Source: Gonatopus flavifemur
Lineage: Eukaryota > Arthropoda > Insecta > Hymenoptera > Dryinidae
Reading direction: 5' to 3'
DNA length: 64,000 nt
NCBI GenBank assembly: GCA_018340375.1
Contig: JAFFJZ010000004.1
Coordinates: forward strand, 45,920,001-45,984,000
The position numbers and the translations under genes were made by a program. The notes beneath the pieces are model-generated. The model saw only the letters and a program-made list of their open reading frames with translations, was not told the origin of the DNA and did no database searches. Each line of letters starts with the position of its first letter. The first letter of the stretch is position 1. This document shows, one piece after another, positions 56,800 through 64,000 of this stretch.

Positions 56800-57908
56800 T
56801 GGATATGAGAATCCAAATTCCAGTATCTTCCATGGCCAAGACGCAAATTCTCAGGATCTCAAATAAAGTAAATGTATAAATTGAGATGGATACATATTCC
56901 ATACCGAACTGAATTCAAATTTTCAAAATGATTCCATTGCGTAATTGAATATTCCCATTCCTTTCCTAAATCCCTCTCTCTCTCTCTCTCTCTCTCAAAA
57001 TTTCAAGCTTGAGTGTTCAAAACTGAAGGAATAGAATGTATGTTTTTTTTTCTCCTGGGAACTCTTCGCGTTATAATCTTAAATACGACTATTGAGGAAC
57101 CCTCAGAATTACTTCGGAAATGAAAAACCTGTGAACTTCCTACTCCAGTAACTTCTTCGAACAAATTTCCATTAAATTTCATTCTATGGAACCAAGTCCT
57201 GATTTGAGAAATACTTTTTTTTCGGTGTACAAGAACTTTGGAATTCTAGTACAAAACCAATACAATTTATACGCAGGGATAATGAGATTTCAGTACACAT
57301 GTCCAAACTTGAGAATTCCGGTACAAGGACTGAATTCTCAGTTACACTTGTTACATTCTCAGGACAGTGCTGACAAAATCTCTGTTCATATACTAGAATA
57401 TCCATATTCCAGTACTAGCACTGAAATTTTCCACTCCAGTTGCACGGTAAATTTCCAGTTTTTTTTCACAGTCCAGATCCAAGGAGATCCCATTTGAATC
57501 CGATTGGATCTATTCAATCTGCTTGAATTTGATCAAATCCAACCATTTTTTCCTGAGGTTCTTATAGGTATTCTATGAAAATGTATCAAAATTAGATACA
57601 TTTTCCATAAAAGAAAATTGATTTTTTCTGACATCACTAGTTCAACTGTTCTAAAATGGTGAGGTAGAAAGTACGCGGAATCATTTGTGGATCCGAAAAT
57701 AATTACTGGAAATTCCTAGCTCTCCTCAGATAGCCACAGATTTCAACGCTCTCGGGTGAATGATCTTCCAGGCACTCGCTACGTTACCGTCTAAAATACG
57801 ATTCCAATCGTCATTATGCCCAAAACTCAGTACTCAGCTGCAATATTGCATGGGAATAATATGACTTCATTGAAATAATTCAGTTTTTTCATAATGAACT
57901 GCGTGGTG
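56800..57908. repeat. Unassigned DNA with a (CT)n microsatellite
   Basis: (CT)12-13 at 56971-56996. The rest shows no supported exon, except that the last exon of the neighbouring minus-strand gene may end at about 57909. Confidence 0.7.
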
Positions 57909-60900
57909 TCAAAAACAGGAATCGAAACAAAATATCTGAAATTTTTTACGTGTGTATAGATCGGTAAGTAGGATCGTTCATATTATTCGTCGTTTTATTG
58001 AAAATATTATACTCACCATTAAATCGATATCAGACTCATCACTTGATCCAGGTACGTCGATAATTGAAGATTGTGACGCTTTTTGTACAAGAACCCATTT
58101 CAGCGATTTTTTTTCATAATATTCTGGCATTTCTAGCACAGGTGGTATCATATTATATGTATCCAATTGTAGATAATTCCTCAGTTGGCGATAATTAGCG
58201 ATAGGAGGCTGGTCGAGGGAGAAATTGAGGTCAGATGGAAATTTTTCAGGATACAAATACAGATTCGAATAAATGAGCAATTTCATCAGTTTCAGAATTA
58301 TTATCAAAGATAAGTTAATTTTTTCATCTTTTAAGCCCTGCCTTTTAAATGAAAGTTGTTCAACAAATTCACCGAATAGTATTTGCAATAATTGTATACA
58401 TGTTCTTTTATCGTTGATATGTTGTCTCAAAACTTCTATTATTTCATCGTCACATGTAAGTGGTAATTTCGATTCCGAATCCGCACATTTTGTGAGAAAG
58501 AAAGATTGAGAAGAAACATTTTGACTGCATTGGTTCAGTGCTGAGAGAGGATCATGTGAGCCGACTATATTCACTGATTCTTCCACTTTCTTCTTCATTG
58601 ATAAATTTGAACTGAAACCTCTTCCCAGAAAGTACTCCATTTTGGGAACCGATTTTAAATCTCCAGCGATTGAATTCTCTCTGAGAGATTTTGTTTTAAT
58701 TAGAACTTTACCGGATGTATCTGATTGATCTGTCTTCTCGTTTTCTCCTGTTCGCGTGGTTTTGTTACTCTCCTGATTAGAAATTCGTGATTTTTGTTTT
58801 TCATCAAAACCTTCAGCTGTCACAGGCCTAGATTTAGTTGTTCGACTGTTATCTTCATCACTCTGCGAGGAAGATGCGATTTCATTCTGCAAAATGCGAA
58901 ATTTGAAGGATACAGGTTTTTTCAATTTCAATGCTTTGAAAGGTTCCAAACTTGAATTCAAAACAACTGGGATGTAACAAGGTGCTGAATATTTAGATTT
59001 CGATGCTTCATCATCTGAGTTCGTTATCTGCCATTCATTTCCATCAAAACTTTGATCTGCCATTGAAGAATTTGGGATTGAGGAAATTGAAACTGATTTC
59101 GAATTGCCTCCTTCCGTTCCAGAATTGATAGGCAATACATCTTGATTGTGTTTTCCTACATAATTATTCAAGCCTCCTGATTTTACATGATTTAGGGAGG
59201 TGTATGAGATGTCAAGAACAGGTGGTGAATGGGTGTGCTCTGTTGGAGGTGAAATATTCGTATCTCCAAATGAAGGACTATGAAAATTCGAATCGTTTCC
59301 TGATTCCACGTCTTCTGGATATAAAATCTCATTCGATGATTGAGAAGATCTAGAACTACCACTAATACTTCGTATGTATTTTTGAGTTTTCATAATGATC
59401 GATTGTGTAATAGTTGCCAAGGCAAACTTCTGCCCACAATTATTCGTATCGGGAAGAGATTTATATAAACATGATAAACATTTATCATGGATCTTTCTTG
59501 GGAAAATACGTATAGGTTGAATCTTGGATAAAACATCCTCACTTTGAGTTTCACATCTTGCAGAATTGATAAATTTTGTGCTAGGACCTGAAGTTGATCT
59601 TGATTTCGAAATAATTGTCATCGAACTGCATGGTTTGATCTCTTCATCTTGGCGAAAACCAACACTCCTAGTCATGTTTCGTGCGTTTTTCAATTCAGGT
59701 CTGGATTCATCAGGATCAAACAAATTCATGTTGTTCTTCACAATATCGTTTTCATATTCTTTCTGTTCACCCTTGAATAGTATGGCCTCGAATAGAGGAT
59801 CGGAATGAATATCCCTTTCCTCAGATTCAAGTAACTTAAGTGAGTTATACGCAGATCCCAATGAATATATCAAACGGTGACGTGGTCCATTCTTCATTTT
59901 CAACTTCGAATGTCCCACACATCGTAGTTGGATATTTTCATGCGTCAACATATCTCGAGAATAGAGTTCATTCTTTTCATAAAAATCAAGATAGTCCTGT
60001 GATATAGGAATCTGATTCTTTACTTCTAATAAGCATGTCTGATCGTAATCTTTACTCGCTTGAACTAATTCTACCTTTCCACTTATCGTTCCACATGCAC
60101 GACCATGTGGTTTATTCACGCTGGATTTTTCATATACTCCCATAGCTTGAGGGTGTAAATTATCGATTTTTTCTGGACTTCCATAAATGACTTGACTGAA
60201 ACCTGGTTGTAAGTCAGTAGTACCTAATTTTGGGATCCGCATTAATGGTTTTCTCACCCCACTGCAATGTTCTCGTTTACCTCCACTGGTACTAATTTCT
60301 GGCCGGGAACTCTGTTCTAGTTTTTGAGAAACATCAACTTTTCTTCCAGTTGCAGATGATTGCATGAATTCTACCTCTCCATGCAGCCTGAGATTATCCG
60401 GAAGGATCGGATGTGATTCGATTCCCGATCGATTTTTCATTGTTGCAACGTTAGTGGATCTTTTACTGATCAAATATTCTTTGATGTTATGGTCTAAGAG
60501 GTGACTTGACGATTCATATCCGTGCATAGGACGAGCATGTTTCAGATGTACCTTTGCATCCAACAAGTTCTGATTTTTTGATGAATTCTGATTCAATTTA
60601 CGGATACTACTGATTTCCATCAATTTCAACCCTCCATTTATTTCAAGTTGGCTTTTGATATCAGGAATTGTGTCGGAGCATTCTGTTTCTCCATCGATCC
60701 ATTTGCTGGAGGGAGAGGGTGATGAAACATTGATGGTCGACTGCGGGTGAGTATTTTTTTTAGAAGAGATTTGAGACAACACAGACTTTTTCGAATATTT
60801 CGGAAATGAGGGAAATAATCGGTTTTCGAACGATTTTCCAGAAACGAGTGATTCAAATTGAACATTATTCAGAGTGATTTCACACTGTTGTTTTGATATG

Positions 60901-61038
60901 GAATCTGAGGAAGAGTTAGGAATTGGAGGTAAAAAAGACAGCTGTTGCGTTCGACTTCTTACTTTGATCATCTTTGCTTCTTCATTTTCAAAGATTTCTG
61001 TCCAATAATGTTTCATTTTCGAAAATGAAGTATCCCAC
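57909..61038 (-). CDS. Unrecognised gene, exon of about 1,000 codons plus a short last exon
   Basis: One frame is open for 3,022 nt (61038-58017). An acceptor (TTATTTTTCCAG) lies just upstream and the frame stays open through it (WDTSFSK before MKHYWTEIFENE), so the first Met may not be the true start. A donor (ATG-GTGAGTATAA) ends it. An 81-nt intron to an acceptor TTTCAG at 57936 would add eight codons and a TGA at 57909. The product is Ser/Asn/Lys-rich and low-complexity for about 850 residues (disordered), then has a compact, Leu-rich C-terminal part (about residues 860-980: EIIEVLRQHINDKRTCIQLL, LIIILKLMKLLIYSNLYLYP) and an acidic SDESDIDL end. No signal peptide or membrane segment. No transposon motif. 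I do not recognise it; a fast-evolving host protein is most likely. Confidence 0.7.
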
Positions 61039-61479
61039 CTGGAAAAATAAATCTGATTAGGAACAGATTAAAAGCGTTGAATTCAATCCTACTGACAATA
61101 TAGAATAGAATCAAACATATATAGGATTGTTCAATGCGTTTCCCAATCCACTTTGATTTCTCTTCATTAGCAGGGTTGAAAACTGACCGGTTGCAGTTCA
61201 ACTCGGCCAGTATTTCAAGTCTAATACCGGGTGTCAGTCGGAGTTCTCAACCAACTTTTTGACAGTCGGTAAGAAATTCTTATCCAATCCAATTTTGGAA
61301 TAATGGAATTGTAAGATCACCGTCAAGGGCACTTGAATATGAAAAGAAGCATATCAAATTTCAGACCAACTTTTTCCCTGGATGACCTGATTAATACGGA
61401 ATCCAAATGATGGTAATTGAATATATGTTTGGAATTAGACTCGAATTATGAATTTGAATTCCCTCATGAGTTGTAGATG
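61039..61479. other. Intron or upstream region of the 57909-61038 gene
   Basis: Starts with the splice acceptor of the large exon on the minus strand. No upstream exon could be picked out. Confidence 0.4.
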
Positions 61480-61768
61480 CTACCCAATGAACATTATGAG
61501 GACGAGGACTTGAAGACAACTGGAGGAGCTCTTAAAGAGATCTTAATGGAATCCAATGCGTCGATTTAGGAGATCTTACAGAGCTCTTGTTCAAGACCAC
61601 TTGATGTTATCTTTATGTTATAAATGTTCTCTTCAAGATAACATGAAGTGATCTAAAACAAGACCTGCACAGGATCTCCTAAGCCGATGCATTGGATGAC
61701 ATAAAGATCTCTCTAAGAGCTCCTCCAGTTGTCTTCAAGTCCTCGTCCTCATAATGTTCATTGGGTAA
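61480..61768. mobile_element. Fold-back MITE, TA duplication, CCCAATGAACATTATGAGG ends
   Basis: TA-CCCAATGAACATTATGAGG at the left and its inverse at the right, each continuing through ACTTGAAGACAACTGGAGGA. Arms are about 100 bp. About 287 bp. Confidence 0.85.
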
Positions 61769-62673
61769 GGATCGAAAGTATGAAAAGTTTCTGGTATTGG
61801 GAGTGGGGTGGGGTGGAATCTCAAGAACTTCCAGAATCGAAAAGTAATAATGCGGAATACAGATCAAAATCTGCGGAATAAAAACAAAAAAAAATGGAAT
61901 CCGACATCATGTTCAAGTTGTGCATTGTGTTCAAGGTCTGCAGAAATTGCTCTACCTTTAGCAATTCTCAGAATTTCCATACAATTTACGAAAATGCTCG
62001 AATTCGAATGAAATTTGGTTCATGGCACTCTTGGAGACCAAACTATGGGTGGAAAATATTTCAGTGGGGGACGCAGACCTTCCGAAGAGAGGAAAAGATC
62101 GTCAATTCTCAAAGAAAATGATCAAATCTGAGCGAGCCCCATGGCAGGAGGTGCTCTTGAAGTGCGATTTGTTGTAATCATCACGATGAACTCCTCACTT
62201 TCAGTAGAGGTCACGGCAGGAATAAGTATATAACACTGACATCATAGAATTGTACAGATACATGAAATCAGTCAAAAATCGAGGAGAATTCCCGTAGTAT
62301 CAGATTTAGGAATGAAATGTGATGTGGACAGATGTGCAAACGCGTGAAGAAAGTGAGAAATAAGACAGAAATTGTCTTCGCATATTTATCACACATTGTA
62401 TTTTTGCCAGGGTTGTAAAATTTTATTGAGGGGTGCAGCAAAGTAATGAAAAAAATCTCTAAAATTTGTCTGTATTGGGTCGCTGATTGCAAATTCAGCA
62501 TTACACTACCTAAATTCGAGATGGCGGATTCACTATGGGGTCAGAATTTCTGAAATCAGCACGTATCAAATCTTGATTCTTATAATTCAGTGAGATGTAG
62601 CAGAGATTATAGCTTTCCATGTTAGAAATGAGTCTGCCAAATGATTGAGCAAAATATTCAATTTTGCGGAAGT
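61769..62673. other. Unassigned DNA
   Basis: No supported exon or repeat in about 900 bp; if the minus-strand gene extends upstream, its first exons could lie here or beyond. Confidence 0.4.
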
Positions 62674-63259
62674 TAGGGATCGGCGATACTGTATCGATAT
62701 GTGGAAATATCGATATCAAGATGCTAAAATACCGATATATTATATCGATACTTCATTAGCCTGATATTTTGGTATATTGATAACCACATATGAACATCGA
62801 GTTTCGATACAGGCAGAGTGAAGATGCATATACGCACGGACAGTAAAAAATGCACGGAGAAAAGAGATCTTCAAAAAATAGTCAAGTTCGCTGACATATG
62901 TATATAAGCATAGCCCCGACATGTGACATAGCAAATTATATCACGTTAAATATTGATTTGTAGCTCATGAAATTCGAATTCAGTGATGGAATTTACAGAA
63001 TTGTCAATTCTGATAGGGATTCATAAGAGTATTAAGTGACGTTACATTTTGTAATACTTTCCATCTCATAATCAATAAATTACGTAGCTCATTCTACTTA
63101 GAACATGTGAGAAATATTTATTGCTACATCAAATATTGAACTCTACTATTTTTTAAGGGGACAATTTTTTGCATGTGGACTGCTGAATTTGTTTTGAAAT
63201 CAAACATTGATATACATTTGTTCATTTCGATGAATGGGTCATAAATGGCGAAGAACTAG
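62674..63259. mobile_element. Second copy of the left 586 bp of the 52530 hAT element
   Basis: From TAGGGATCGGCGATACTGTA to AAATGGCGAAGAACTA it matches 52530-53115 with only scattered substitutions. At the point where copy 1 carries a CCCAAACAGACA insertion, this copy leaves the alignment, so it is either truncated or deleted. No target duplication was found. Confidence 0.9.
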
Positions 63260-63361
63260 GGATTTCGGAAAACTCACTGGAACTTACTAGTGTAAAGTCA
63301 ATCGTGAATGTTCAACAAAATGAACATTCAGCATATTGAATCCCTCCCTGAGGATAGAGAG

Positions 63362-63487
63362 TGAATTTGCCGAATGAACATTCCGCCGAATAGACGTAAT
63401 TTGACAATCGTTAGTCACTTTTCGATTACCACTAGCGATTGTCAAATTATGTTTATTCGGCGGAATGTTTTCTCGGCAAATTCACCT
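63362..63487. repeat. Hairpin element, 50-bp arms
   Basis: GTGAATTTGCCGAATGAACA at the left pairs with TGTTTTCTCGGCAAATTCAC at the right. Pairing continues through CCGCCGAATA and AATTTGACAATCG around a 25-nt loop. Probably a small MITE. Confidence 0.85.
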
Positions 63488-63778
63488 CCAGTGTTGCCAG
63501 ATGGTGGGGAATTCCCCAAATGTGGGAATTTTCAAGGCAGTGTGGGGAGGAATTGGGAAACGTGAATATTACATGGACATAGGAATATAGGGACAGGGGG
63601 TATGTTTGCGGGGTTGGAACTTTGAGGGGAAAACGACGAGGTAAAGTGTGCGACTACCCCATTGGGTAAAATGTTGCGCAAGCGCACGATATTGTAAACA
63701 GTAAGACATGTGTAAAAATGAAGTTACTCTGTCATAGGTTAGACGTGATACTGTCCATGTCATTAAATTATTCTTAAA

Positions 63779-64000
63779 ATGGTGGTGTGTGCAGTGAAAA
63801 ATTGCAAAAACCGGAGCATGCGACAATTTTGGAGAGAAAAGAATTTTGGTACAAGTAACCAAACAAAAATCACATACCATAAGTATAAAATTGTGAGGTT
63901 ACACTAATTTTGATGTACTTCAAAATTTTATTGTTAATAAATGACTTCAATTTATTTATTTAGATTCCCCAGAGATCCCAATAAATTAAAATTATGGTTG
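63779..64000 (+). CDS. THAP-domain protein, first two exons (cut by window end)
   Basis: The ATG at 63779 opens MVVCAVKNCKNRS. With the donor GTATAAAATT at 63883 and acceptor TTATTTAG ending at 63963 (81-nt intron), the reading continues in phase into KFPRDPNKLKLWL at the window edge. The C-x4-C start, the Tyr-His before the junction, and the Phe-Pro...Trp block are the order of a THAP zinc-binding DNA domain (C2CH). THAP proteins include cell-cycle and chromatin regulators and P-element transposases. With only about 47 residues in view I cannot tell whether this is a host regulator or a P-like transposon; no P-type terminus is visible upstream. Confidence 0.75.

Noticed and set aside
63779..64000. 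Firm call of a P-element transposase
   Set aside because: Only the THAP N-terminus is in view and no P-type terminus lies upstream; a host THAP gene is equally possible.

Overview
This window is a piece of an AT-rich eukaryotic genome, almost certainly an insect. Evidence: a Mos1-like mauritiana-subfamily mariner, DD41D mariner relatives, piggyBac, pogo, hAT, Helitron and LINE sequences, GT-AG introns of 60-81 nt, tRNA-like SINE heads and no bacterial-style gene packing. I cannot name the species. Most of the 64 kb is transposable-element (TE) DNA, often nested; clear host coding sequence is limited to the last few kilobases.

Layout. 1-530: GC-rich fragment, perhaps a non-LTR 5' region. 531-1600: four copies of a 275-bp tandem repeat. 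2.1-5.1 kb: minus-strand LINE with extreme purine/pyrimidine strand bias, keeping ORF1 and the endonuclease but losing the reverse transcriptase. 6.15-9.2 kb: decayed transposase-like gene of an arthropod family I recognise but cannot name. 9.2-15 kb: mostly unassigned AT-rich DNA with small inverted repeats and a degenerate repeat. 15.05-20.15 kb: broken autonomous Helitron. 20.75-24.84 kb: a 317-bp MITE split by a 3,765-bp element with about 685-bp terminal inverted repeats (TIRs) and an 8-bp target-site duplication (TSD). 25.23-26.51 kb: intact Mos1-sized mariner. 26.5-29.2 kb: degenerate satellite punctured by three TEs. 30.2-31.3 kb: small TIR elements. 31.26-35.03 kb: intron-containing long-TIR element. 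35.35-39.14 kb: piggyBac with about 725-bp TIRs. 39.24-43.33 kb: two DD41D elements side by side. 43.8-45.2 kb: SINE head, fold-back element and a Helitron 3' terminus. 45.7-47.9 kb: pogo relic. 48.1-50.25 kb: MITE and hAT fold-back. 51.7-55.6 kb: degenerate repeat array and a 3.1-kb non-autonomous hAT, with a 586-bp second copy at 62.7 kb. 56.2-56.8 kb: palindromic MITE. 58.0-61.0 kb: one uninterrupted exon of about 1,000 codons, unrecognised. 63.78 kb to the end: first two exons of a THAP-domain gene.

The most interesting signals are: (1) two related elements (6.15 kb and 20.98 kb) that share a terminal GGGTGATTCAAAAAA and a homologous N-terminal helical domain, one nearly intact; (2) an exact histone-type 3' stem-loop lying 37 nt downstream of a transposase stop codon at 41.7 kb; (3) unusually long TIRs in several unrelated transposon families, with nested palindromes in the piggyBac; and (4) the unrecognised thousand-codon exon.

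All family calls come from reading motifs. No alignment or database search was run, and exact element ends rest on visible TIR and TSD pairs.
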